64,000 nucleotides of DNA from contig CAVOTL010000005.1 of the NCBI GenBank assembly GCA_963699345.1, positions 1,674,001 to 1,738,000 on the forward strand. Direction: 5' to 3'. The translations under genes and the position numbers were made by a program. Under the pieces are notes generated by a model. The model was not told the origin of the DNA, searched no databases, and saw nothing but the letters and a program-made list of their open reading frames with translations. This document shows positions 18,338 to 26,690 of the stretch, piece by piece. Each line of letters starts with the position of its first letter. Position 1 is the stretch's first letter. Source of the DNA: Bog-756 sp963699345 (GTDB lineage Bacteria; Actinomycetota; Acidimicrobiia; Acidimicrobiales; RAAP-2).

Positions 18338-20287
18338 TCAGCGCGTATCGGCCGGACTGCAGGTGAAGAGCCCGACCGATCCGCCACCCGGCCCGAGGTG
18401 CTGGCAGTGCACCGCGATCCACGTCAGGCGGGGATCGTGTCCCCCGGTCATGAGGACGAGGTGGAACCGGCCGGCTCGGATCATGCCCTCGAGCTGCGGC
18501 AGCGTCGGTTCAGGGACGGAGCCGGTGAAACCACCGATGGGGAGGAACTCCTTCCCACTGGCCGCCGTGAAGATGGAGGCCACCGCCGAGGTGTAGACCG
18601 CCATCACATAGGGGGACCCCATCTGGAGCCTCTCGAAGATCGGCAGGATCGACGAGGTCTCCTTCGAGGACGACGCCCCGAGGAGGGCCTCGTACATCGC
18701 CGTCGTCTTCTTCGACTCGAACGGCGTGTTCGTGAAGCCTCGGTGGTCGCTGGCGATCTGGACGGCACCGGTCGCCGGGATCACCAGCACGGCGGCGGTG
18801 CTGACGACGAGGGCCCCGGCCAGCCACCGTCGCCGGGTCGATGCCAGGGCCGCCACGACCAGGAGGGCGACCGCCGCGAGGCCGAGGCCGACGGCCAGGG
18901 ACGCCAACCACGGGGGAGGGCTTCCGCCCGGAGCCCGGATCAGCCAGATGCCGTAGCCGACCGTTCCGGCCACGACGAGGGCGGCGGCGGCGCAGCGCCG
19001 GGCGACCACGGAGGCCGTCTCGGTGCGGGACTCCCACAGGCTGGCGACCCCGGCGCCGAGGATCGCCCCGATCGGTGGGGAGAGTGCCGCGGTGTAGTAG
19101 CCGTGCACGATGAACACGTCCGAGAACACCAGCGCCATCGGGACGAGCCAGCCGGTCCACAGGATGAAGTACCCACGTCGGCGGGTGAAGAGTCCACCCA
19201 CCCCGACCACGAGAGCCGCCGGCAGGAGCCAGCCGATGTCGCGCCCGAGGTCCCCCACCACCAGGCGGTTCCATGCCGGTGGCGGTCCGTCGAGGATCTC
19301 GGCGTTCACCGGCACCCCACCGAGGAACTGTTGGAACGCCGCCTGTTGGTTCGTCCGGCCGAACCCGTCGTACACGAACACCTGGGTGAAGACGGAGTTG
19401 TCCTGGCTGCCGTCCACGTACGGGCGATCGTGCGCCGGTGTCAGCGTCACGACGGTCATCCACGAGAGCGACACGACGACGGCGACCACGCCGGCGATCG
19501 CCACCTGACGGAGTTTGACGCCCCACCGCTCCTGGCGGCCGAAGAGGTACGCGAGCGCGAACGCCGGTAGCACCACCCAGGCCTCGAGCATCTTCGCCTG
19601 GAAGGCGATCCCGACCCACACGCCGGCGTAGACGAGATACCGCTGCCGGCCCGACACCAGGGCGGCCGACATGGCATCGGCCGCCAGCACCAGGAACAGG
19701 ATCATGGCGGTGTCGGCGATGTTGCCCCGGTCGAGACCCACGGCGGCGGGGCTGACCGCGAGGACGAAGGCGGCGACGAGAGCGGCCGTCGTCCCCCGCA
19801 GCCGGTTCACGGCCCGGTAGAGGAAGAGGACGCTCAGGACGCCTTCGACGACCTGGGGCAGGACCATCGCCCAGGTGTGGTAGCCGAACGCCCGGACGGA
19901 CAGCGCCTGGATCCAGAATGCCCCGGGCAGCTTGTCGAGGGTGATGGTCCCGGCCGGGTCGAACGACCCGAAGAAGAAGTTGTGCCAACTGGCGGCCATG
20001 CTGCGCACCGCGGCGGCATAGAAGGGCTCGAGGGCGTCCTGGCCGATGCCCCAGGCGTACGACAGGCCGGCGAGCGCGGCGATGAGGGCCAGCAGGATCC
20101 TCGGGGCGGTCGGTCGCCATCGATCGGCCGCCACCACCACCGGGGGTCCACCGGAGGTTCCGACGGACCCCACCGTGTCGTCGGGTGAGGTCCGGGTCGC
20201 CGGTGGCTCCGGGTCGGACACGACGGCTCCGGACCCGACGGGTCCGGATTCGAGGGCGTTGACCCCGGTGTCGGCTGCTCCCCCCAT
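18338..20287 (-). CDS. Membrane glycosyltransferase, PMT/ArnT (GT39-like, YkcB-type) family
   Basis: A 649-residue polytopic protein. After a Pro/Thr/Ser-rich cytoplasmic start there are about a dozen membrane helices. The first extracytoplasmic loop holds FDPAGTITLDKLPGAFW, matching the acidic catalytic region of PMT-family enzymes, and the next loop has LDRGNIADTAM, a conserved Asp-containing motif. The C-terminal soluble part ends with LPQLEGMIRAGRFHLVL, as in YkcB-like actinobacterial proteins. Such enzymes move a sugar from polyprenyl phosphate onto protein or lipid outside the membrane. ATG 20287 has GGAAGGGA upstream. It converges with the GH3 gene, nine bases apart. Confidence 0.85.
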   Translation of the reverse strand: MGGAADTGVNALESGPVGSGAVVSDPEPPATRTSPDDTVGSVGTSGGPPVVVAADRWRPTAPRILLALIAALAGLSYAWGIGQDALEPFYAAAVRSMAASWHNFFFGSFDPAGTITLDKLPGAFWIQALSVRAFGYHTWAMVLPQVVEGVLSVLFLYRAVNRLRGTTAALVAAFVLAVSPAAVGLDRGNIADTAMILFLVLAADAMSAALVSGRQRYLVYAGVWVGIAFQAKMLEAWVVLPAFALAYLFGRQERWGVKLRQVAIAGVVAVVVSLSWMTVVTLTPAHDRPYVDGSQDNSVFTQVFVYDGFGRTNQQAAFQQFLGGVPVNAEILDGPPPAWNRLVVGDLGRDIGWLLPAALVVGVGGLFTRRRGYFILWTGWLVPMALVFSDVFIVHGYYTAALSPPIGAILGAGVASLWESRTETASVVARRCAAAALVVAGTVGYGIWLIRAPGGSPPPWLASLAVGLGLAAVALLVVAALASTRRRWLAGALVVSTAAVLVIPATGAVQIASDHRGFTNTPFESKKTTAMYEALLGASSSKETSSILPIFERLQMGSPYVMAVYTSAVASIFTAASGKEFLPIGGFTGSVPEPTLPQLEGMIRAGRFHLVLMTGGHDPRLTWIAVHCQHLGPGGGSVGLFTCSPADTR

Positions 20288-20526
20288 GTGGTGCGCGTCC
20301 CTTCCGAGTTCCCGACCGGCGACGCCACCGGACCGGCGACCACGCCGTCCGGAGCCCCTGGCGCACCTCGGAGGCGCCGGAGGCCACCCCCACCCACCGC
20401 GGTGACGTCCCGTCACCCTGACAGAGCACCGTGCGGGGGTCAACCACCGCGGACCTCGGCCACCGCTCGTGCCACCCCCACCCGGGCCCGAACCCCCCGC
20501 TCGCCCGGGTCACTCGTCCGAGGGGA
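20288..20526. other. Intergenic spacer between divergent genes
   Basis: This stretch separates the PMT-type gene (minus) from the operon starting at 20608. It contains the leader and presumed promoter of the PMT gene, for which I see no clear boxes. No credible coding sequence or RNA gene is visible in it. Confidence 0.6.
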
Positions 20527-20557
20527 GGTTGACACATGTTCAGACACCTGACAGCCT
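20527..20557 (+). promoter_or_regulatory. Predicted promoter with a half-conserved TetR-type palindrome
   Basis: ggttgacacatgt at 20527-20539 matches the left arm and centre of the palindromes at 13497 and 14954. It contains a perfect -35 box TTGACA (20529-20534), followed 17 bases later by CAGCCT (20552-20557), similar to CAACCT of the other two promoters. The right arm is diverged. The gene at 20608 follows after about 50 bases. Confidence 0.55.
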
Positions 20558-20607
20558 CCAGGGATCCCACCCCGCCCGGGTCGGGACCCGAGGTCGGAGG
20601 GGGCCGC

Positions 20608-21846
20608 ATGGATCGAATCCGAGCCGATGGCACGCCGGGCGGGCCGCGTTCGATCGCGACACTCGGCCATGACGAGCTGGCCGTGCTGACCCGCGAACAC
20701 CTGCTGGCCGGTCACGTCATCGACCGGTCCGGGATGCCCGTGGTCATCCCCCACGGCGTCGACGTCATGCGCGACGTGGCCATCGATGAATGGATGGGAG
20801 CCAGCCCCGTCTATTCGAAGCGCATGCAGAAGCTCCTGGGCTTCGAGGGCGACACGGTGGAGGTGGCCCTCAAGGGACTCCAGCTCGACATCGGATCACC
20901 CCCCGAATTCATGGACTTCCGCCTCGCCGTGCAGGACGACCACCACGGCACGTTCCACCTCGACCACTGCGGAGCCCTGATGGACGTGGAGCCGCTGGGG
21001 GACGACTACGTGGTCGCCATGTGCCACGACATCGAGGACCCCACCTTCGACGCGACCGGGTGGGCGACCAATCCGCGTCTGCGCATGCGACCCGTCCACC
21101 GGCCCCCCCGGGTGCCCGCCGATCGGCATCCGCACTGTGCGTGGACCGTCACCATCGACGAGAGCCTCGATCCCACCACGACGCCCGAGCTGGCCCTGGT
21201 GGTGGGGCGTTCGGAGGCGGCCCGGCTGCCCCTTCCCCCGATCACCGGCCCGCTGGACGACGGCTTCGCCGACTACCGTCGACCCCTCGATCCGGAACTG
21301 CGTCACGAGGACTTCGCCACGGGCGCGCTGCGGGCGATCATCGACGAGGTCGACCTGCAGGGTCATCTGCTGGCTCAGTCCTTCGCCCGGGCCGTCGGCG
21401 AGCGCCTGTCACCCGAGGAGACCCGGACGGCCACCGCCCGGCAGTTCATCGGGATCGCCGGTTGGACGGCGGAGCGGCTGGTGCGGGCCTTCGATCTGGG
21501 GTCGGACCTCACCGACGTGGCGAGCGTGTTCGAGCTCCATCCGGCCTTCCGCCCCCGGACCTACGTGGACTGGAACGTCGACGTCCAGGACGACCGGGTC
21601 CACCTCCGACTCGGCGACTGTCCGGCGTTGCACGAGGTCGGCTTCCCCTCGTGGATCGGCGAACTGTACGCCGGCCGGTCGGAGCCGCTCTCGGCCATCG
21701 CCACGGCCGTCGACCCCTACTACCGGGTGGACGACGAGGGCCCGGGCCACTGGACGGTGTCGCGCGGCGACGTCCGGTCCGAGGAGTTGCCCGAGGTCAC
21801 CATGACCAAGTTCTCCACGGCCACCACCTTCCGGTTCAAGGAGTAG
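20608..21846 (+). CDS. Conserved actinobacterial protein of unknown function
   Basis: A 412-residue soluble protein without signal peptide. Distinct stretches are HLDHCGALMDVEP, MCHDIEDPTFDATGWATNPR and PVHRPPRVPADRHPHCAW; the clustered His, Cys, Asp and Glu residues could bind a metal. I recognise the type as a family recurring in actinobacterial catabolic clusters but know no function. ATG 20608 has a GGAGGGGG box. Its promoter resembles that of the P450 and TetR genes, and it is followed at 21881 by a dehydrogenase-like gene and an epimerase, so it is probably part of the same pathway regulon. Confidence 0.75.
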   Translation: MDRIRADGTPGGPRSIATLGHDELAVLTREHLLAGHVIDRSGMPVVIPHGVDVMRDVAIDEWMGASPVYSKRMQKLLGFEGDTVEVALKGLQLDIGSPPEFMDFRLAVQDDHHGTFHLDHCGALMDVEPLGDDYVVAMCHDIEDPTFDATGWATNPRLRMRPVHRPPRVPADRHPHCAWTVTIDESLDPTTTPELALVVGRSEAARLPLPPITGPLDDGFADYRRPLDPELRHEDFATGALRAIIDEVDLQGHLLAQSFARAVGERLSPEETRTATARQFIGIAGWTAERLVRAFDLGSDLTDVASVFELHPAFRPRTYVDWNVDVQDDRVHLRLGDCPALHEVGFPSWIGELYAGRSEPLSAIATAVDPYYRVDDEGPGHWTVSRGDVRSEELPEVTMTKFSTATTFRFKE

Positions 21847-21880
21847 CAGCCGTGGTGCCCTGCCCGGCCCGGAACCACCG

Positions 21881-22967
21881 TTGACCCCTCCGGGATCCTC
21901 CGGAGCGCCCCTGCGGGTCGTCCAGTGGACCACCGGCAACGTGGCGCGCCAGACGGTCCGCGCCGTGCTCGCCCGTCCCGACCTCCGCCTCGTCGGTGCG
22001 TTCGCCCACTCCGCGGCCAAGGCCGGCCAGGACGTCGCCGCCCTGTGCGGCCTCTGCGATCCCACCGGTGTCGTGGCCACGGACGACGTCGGGGCCCTCT
22101 TCGCCCTGGCTCCGGACTGCGTGATCTACACCCCGCTCCACCCCGACGTCGGGGAGTTGACGACCATCCTCGGTCACGGCATCAACGTGGTCACCAGTTC
22201 GGAGTTCCTGACCGGATCCAGGTTGGAGCCCGCCGACGCGGGACGCCGTCGAGGAGGCGGCGGTGGCCGGCGGTGCGAGCATCTTCGGCAGCGGGATGAA
22301 TCCCGGTTTCGCCCAGCTCCTGGCCGCCATCGGTGCCGGCATCAGCACCGGGGTGCGCCACGTACGGATGACGGAGTCGGTCGACGTCAGCCTCTTCGCG
22401 GGGGACGCCAACATGGACGACCTCGGATGGGGACGCCCCGAGGGGGACCCCACCCACCCGGGCGACGTCGAGCGGGCGACCGCGGTCTTCGCCGAGGGAG
22501 CCGAGGTGCTGGCGCGGATCCTCGGTCTGGATTCACCCGATCTCCGGTGCACGGTGGGGTTCGCGTACGCCGAGAAGGATCTGGATCTCCCCGGTCGGCC
22601 GATCGCGACGGGGACGGTGGCCGGCATCGACGTGCGGTGGGAGGCGATCGTCGACGGTCAGCCCCGGATCGAGTGTCACCAACGGTGGGTCATGAGCCGG
22701 TCCATCCGACCGGCCTGGACCGTGGAGCACGGGTACGTCGTCGACGTGGCCGGCGACCCGAACGTCAGACTGAAGCTCGACATCTGGCCCGACGTGGACG
22801 ACCTCGCCTCTCTGACCCTCGAGGACATCCACGCCATCGGCATGCGCATCACCGGCGTGCCGCTGGTCAACGCCATCCCGTCGGTCTGCGCCGCCGATCC
22901 CGGCATCCGCACCTACGCCGACCTCCCCACCGTCTCCACCCGGCTCGCCGGTGCTTTCCGGCCGTGA
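21881..22967 (+). pseudogene. Amine-dehydrogenase/DapB-like oxidoreductase, one frameshift
   Basis: From a TTG near 21881 the frame reads VVQWTTGNVARQTVRAVLAR, the same Rossmann motif as the gene at 3788-4939, and continues to LTGSRLEPADA. At about 22241, in a GCGGG run, one extra base moves the sequence to the next frame, where DAVEEAAVAGGASIFGSGMN continues the family (compare YGTGMNPG in the paralogue) to a stop at 22965. No other lesion is seen, so it may be a sequence error in an intact gene of about 360 residues. The start is uncertain. Its stop overlaps the GTG of the epimerase (GTGA), so the operon design is intact. Confidence 0.8.
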
Positions 22968-23956
22968 GGATCGCCGTGACCGGAGGGACCGGGTTCGTCG
23001 GGTCGCACACGGTCGCCGCCCTGATCCGGCACGGTCACGAGGTCCGCGTCATGGCCCGACGGCCGGAGGCGGTCGCCCGGGTCCTGGGGCCGCTCGGTGT
23101 CTCGGCCGAGGCCGTCCGGGGTGACGTGACCGATCCGGGGACGGTGGCGGCCGCCCTCGACGGATGCGACGCGGTGATCCACGCCGCCGCCCACGTGGGC
23201 GTATCGACCGGCGTCGGGCCCACGGACAACGTCAACGTCGACGGCACCCGGAATGTGTTGACGCGGGCGATCCAACGCGGGATGGACCCCATCGTCTACA
23301 CGTCGAGCGTCTCGATCTACCTTCCCTCCGACCTCCCCCTCATCACGCCGAACTCCCCGTTGGTCGAGCCGCTGTCGCCCTACACCGCGTCGAAGAGCGC
23401 GGCCGAGCGGCTCGCCCGCGCGTTCCAGGCGGACGGTCATCCGGTGACCAGCATCGCCATCGGCGGCGTCTACGGTCCCCACTCACCCCACCTCGACAGC
23501 AGCTTCGCCGGCGTACTGGGGGCGATGCGCTCGATGATGCTCGTGCCGCCGGGCGGCATCGGCGTCATCGACGTACGTGACGTCGCCGAGCTGCTGGCCC
23601 GGGCGGTCCGCCCCGGTGAGGGGCCCCGACGCTACCTGGCCGGCGGCACGTACGTCACCTGGTCGGAGTGGGTGGACCTGCTCACCACCGCGGCGGGGAC
23701 GGAGGTCGCCCGGCACGAGGTGACCGCCGACGAGATGACCGCCCTCGGCCGCGAGATCGACGAGCAGCGGAGGCAGGGCGTCGCCGTGGACATCCCGCTG
23801 ACGGAGGAGGCGGCGATCGTCATGACGAGCTGCCCGCCCACCGACGACTCGTCGGCGCTGTCCGACCTCGGCCTCACCTACCGACCCGTGGTGGAGACGT
23901 TCCGCGACACCGTGGAGTGGCTCCGGGCGGAAGGCCACCTGCCGCTTCCTGGATGA
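22964..23956 (+). CDS. NAD-dependent epimerase/dehydratase (extended SDR)
   Basis: A 330-residue extended SDR. The N-terminus VRIAVTGGTGFVGSHTVAAL carries the GxxGxxG nucleotide motif, VIHAAAHVG is the conserved NAD-binding strand end, and YTASK gives the catalytic Tyr and Lys, with TSSVSIY supplying the Ser. It resembles NAD-dependent epimerases and 3-beta-hydroxysteroid dehydrogenase-like proteins. The substrate is unknown; position after the unknown protein and dehydrogenase suggests oxidation of a hydroxyl in the same pathway. GTG 22964 overlaps the upstream stop. Confidence 0.88.
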   Translation: MRIAVTGGTGFVGSHTVAALIRHGHEVRVMARRPEAVARVLGPLGVSAEAVRGDVTDPGTVAAALDGCDAVIHAAAHVGVSTGVGPTDNVNVDGTRNVLTRAIQRGMDPIVYTSSVSIYLPSDLPLITPNSPLVEPLSPYTASKSAAERLARAFQADGHPVTSIAIGGVYGPHSPHLDSSFAGVLGAMRSMMLVPPGGIGVIDVRDVAELLARAVRPGEGPRRYLAGGTYVTWSEWVDLLTTAAGTEVARHEVTADEMTALGREIDEQRRQGVAVDIPLTEEAAIVMTSCPPTDDSSALSDLGLTYRPVVETFRDTVEWLRAEGHLPLPG

Positions 23957-24341
23957 CCCACCGGCCGCTCGGCCGGGGAGCGGGCGCCCGTGACCCGCCC
24001 ACCGTCCCCGCGCGGCCGTCCGGGCGCCCTTACCCGCCCGTTACCGGAGTGGGGCAGAGTGCCGGCATGGGCACGACCGGCCGGGCGGACGAGCAGCCAC
24101 GGGCACACGAGGGGTGCCCGTCGACCGGCGCGTCCCCCACCGCCCCCTACCTGACGACCTCCCACCCCGTTCGCAATGGGGGTGGCGGTAGAGGGATCCG
24201 GATGTCACCATTGGCCGCAGAGAACCTGTCACAGGCGGAAGTGGCTGTGCCCCACTGCGTGAGTTGCCGGACATCGACGGTCACCCGGCCCCGGACGGGC
24301 CCGGGACCCGGCGCGCCGTTCGGCGGACGGTGGTCGATCCG
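23957..24341. other. Intergenic region before the glnX-pknG operon
   Basis: This 385-base gap holds a terminator-like hairpin at its left end and must contain the promoter of the seven-gene signalling operon. I see no convincing -35/-10 pair, and no open frame with credible protein features. A possible upstream in-frame TTG start of GlnX at 24264 lies inside it. Confidence 0.6.
23961..23976 (+). terminator. GC-rich hairpin after the epimerase gene
   Basis: ccggccg and cggccgg form perfect 7-base arms with a 2-base loop five bases after the epimerase stop. There is no T-run, so its role as a terminator is inferred from position. Confidence 0.4.
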
Positions 24342-25655
24342 ATGACGGCCACCGCGATGGTGCGCGACCCCGTGGCCATGCCACGCTCCGCCTCGCCCGG
24401 ACCCCGCACCCTCTCTCCCCGACAACTGCGCCTGATCGCCGGCCTGCTGGTCGCGTTCACCTCGGTGACGGCTGTCGTCGGCATGCTGGCCCTCACCAGC
24501 CGACACTCCGCCACCACGGTGGCCGCCGTGTCCGCCGAGCCCCTCATGGTGGATGCCCAGGCCATCGACACGTCGCTGTCCGACGCCGACTCGACGGCGG
24601 CCGGATCGTTCCTGGTCGGCCGCCTCGAACCGACGACGCTCCGCCAGCGGTACGACCAGGACCTCGCCCAGGCCTCTGCGGCGTTGAGCGTCACCACCCA
24701 GCAGATCGGGACCACTTCGTCGGCGACCGACGCGCTGCGCACGATCACCGAGGCTCTTCCGACCTATGCCGGCATCGTCCAGAGCGCGTCGTTCAACCAG
24801 CGGCAGGCCTATTACCCGCTGGCGGCCGCCTACATGGCCGAGGCCAGCCACCTGATGAGGATGACCATCCTGCCGGCCGCCCAGCAGGTCTACGCCGTGG
24901 AGCACCGGAGTCTCACGGGCGACCAGGGCGATGCCGTGGCGACCTGGCTGACCCTGATCGCCCTTTTGCTGCTGGCCACCGACCTGGTGCTGCTGGTCCT
25001 CGTCCAGCGCCGACTCAGTCGCCAGTTCCGCCGCACCTTCAATGTGCCCCTGATCGTCGCCACCGGACTCGTCGCGGCGGTGGCCATCGGCCTGGTCGCC
25101 TCGGTCTCGGTCCAGAATGCCAGGGTCCATCGGGCGGCGTCGGAAGGTTCGTCCACCGTCTCCCTCTTCACCCAGGCGCGGATCCTGGCCCTCCAGATGC
25201 GGGCCGACGACGAGCTGACCCTCTTGTCGAGGGACGCCGTCAGCACGTACCAGAGTGACTACCGCGCGGCAGCCGACCACCTGGCCGGCCTGCTGACTGA
25301 CGTCCGGACCGGATCGGCGCCCGAGGTCCGGGCCGACGCCGCGGCCGGCGAACGGGCGCTCCGGGCCTATGCGAACGCCCACGACGAGATCCGCCGGGCC
25401 GACGACGCCGGCGATCTGATCGGCGCCATCGAACTGGCGGCGACCGGTTCCCCTACCGGGTTGCCGGCGGCATCGAACGCTCTCGACCAGGCATTGGCGG
25501 CCGGGATCGCCACCTCCCAGCGCTCCTTCGCCACCGACATGGATGAAGCGGCGGACGCGCTGGTGCCGCTCATCGTCCTCATGGTCCCGTTGCTCGGGAT
25601 CGCCTGCCTGCTCATCCTCCTGGGCCTGCAACGACGGATCGACGAGTACCGGTAG
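24342..25655 (+). CDS. glnX: GlnX-like four-helix membrane sensor
   Basis: A 437-residue membrane protein with four membrane helices at about residues 31-52, 201-222, 235-257 and 407-430. Between helices 1-2 and 3-4 lie two extracytoplasmic helical domains rich in Ala, Gln, Ser and Thr, the tandem four-helix-bundle layout of mycobacterial GlnX. GlnX is known to pass amino-acid availability, sensed by the lipoprotein GlnH, to the kinase PknG. The next genes encode GlnH- and PknG-like proteins, which supports the name. No enzymatic domain is present. I chose ATG 24342; an in-frame TTG at 24264 would add 26 residues without clear merit. It is the first gene of the operon. Confidence 0.82.
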   Translation: MTATAMVRDPVAMPRSASPGPRTLSPRQLRLIAGLLVAFTSVTAVVGMLALTSRHSATTVAAVSAEPLMVDAQAIDTSLSDADSTAAGSFLVGRLEPTTLRQRYDQDLAQASAALSVTTQQIGTTSSATDALRTITEALPTYAGIVQSASFNQRQAYYPLAAAYMAEASHLMRMTILPAAQQVYAVEHRSLTGDQGDAVATWLTLIALLLLATDLVLLVLVQRRLSRQFRRTFNVPLIVATGLVAAVAIGLVASVSVQNARVHRAASEGSSTVSLFTQARILALQMRADDELTLLSRDAVSTYQSDYRAAADHLAGLLTDVRTGSAPEVRADAAAGERALRAYANAHDEIRRADDAGDLIGAIELAATGSPTGLPAASNALDQALAAGIATSQRSFATDMDEAADALVPLIVLMVPLLGIACLLILLGLQRRIDEYR

Positions 25656-26690
25656 GTGACCATGTCCGACCCGCGCACCCCATCCCGTCGACCCCTGGCC
25701 CGGGCCATCGCCCCCGTGGTCCTGGGAGCCCTCGCCCTCGGTGGCTGCAGCACGGCCGCCCGGACCGCGCCCGTCGCTCCGACCGTCGCCCTGTTGCCCG
25801 CCGGCGCCCACGTCGTCCATCCGAAGGACACCCCGACGAGCACGCCCACCTGTGCCGATCCGACCTGGAGCATCGCCCCGCCGGCCGTCATGCCCCGGCC
25901 GGGCGCCATGCCCTCGGGCTCGTACATGGCGAAGATCCAAACGCGGGGCTACCTGGTGGCCGGCGTCGACCAGAACACCTACCTGTGGGGCTACCGCGAC
26001 CCGACCACGGGCCTCTACACCGGGTTCGACATCGACATGCTCCGACAGGTCAGCCAGTCGATCTTCGGCTCGCCGGACGACATCCACTTCGTGGTCGTGC
26101 CCACCGCCGACCGCCAGGAGGCGGTGGCCACGGGCGAGGTGGACATCGTGGCCGAGACGATGACCATCAACTGCGCGCGCGAGACCGAGGGTCCCTACGC
26201 GGTCGACTTCTCCTCCGTCTACTACCTGGCCGGGCAGGAGATCCTCGTTCCCGGCAACTCCTCCATCACCGGCCCCGACGACCTGGCGGGAAAGCGGGTC
26301 TGCGCCACCGACGGATCCACGTCGCTCACGAATCTCGTCGGGCTCCACCTCGATCCCCCGCCGGTGCTGTGGTCGGTGCCCGACGACACCGACTGCCTGG
26401 TGATGCTGCAGCAGGGGGAGGTGGACGCCATCAGCACGGACAACGTGATCCTCCAGGGCCTGCAGGCCCAGGACCCGAACACCCGGCTGGTGGGTCCGGC
26501 GTTCACCTCCGAGCCCTACGGCATGGCCATCGCCAAGAGTCACCCCGAGTTCACCGCCTTCGTCAACGGTGTCCTCGCCTCCGAACGGTCCGACGGGACC
26601 TGGATCGCCATCTACGACCGGTGGCTGGCGCCCTTCACCAGCGGTGCCGTGCCCTCGCCGCCCGCCGCCCAGTACCGGGGGGCGTCATGA
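25656..26690 (+). CDS. glnH: GlnH-like amino-acid-binding lipoprotein
   Basis: A 344-residue exported lipoprotein: basic N-terminus, hydrophobic core and lipobox LALGGC. It is followed by a family 3 periplasmic binding protein domain: YLVAGVDQNTYLWGYRDP, then GFDIDMLRQVSQSIFG, TADRQEAVATGEVDIVAE and YDRWLAPF. This is the fold of polar amino-acid binding proteins. In mycobacteria GlnH binds aspartate, glutamate and asparagine-type ligands and signals through GlnX rather than feeding an ABC permease; no permease genes are present here either. GTG 25656 directly abuts the glnX stop; ATG 25662 is an alternative. The stop overlaps the next ATG. Confidence 0.88.
   Translation: MTMSDPRTPSRRPLARAIAPVVLGALALGGCSTAARTAPVAPTVALLPAGAHVVHPKDTPTSTPTCADPTWSIAPPAVMPRPGAMPSGSYMAKIQTRGYLVAGVDQNTYLWGYRDPTTGLYTGFDIDMLRQVSQSIFGSPDDIHFVVVPTADRQEAVATGEVDIVAETMTINCARETEGPYAVDFSSVYYLAGQEILVPGNSSITGPDDLAGKRVCATDGSTSLTNLVGLHLDPPPVLWSVPDDTDCLVMLQQGEVDAISTDNVILQGLQAQDPNTRLVGPAFTSEPYGMAIAKSHPEFTAFVNGVLASERSDGTWIAIYDRWLAPFTSGAVPSPPAAQYRGAS

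Noticed and set aside
22230..22250. Programmed ribosomal frameshift
   Set aside because: No slippery heptamer followed by structure is visible; a single-base indel is simpler.
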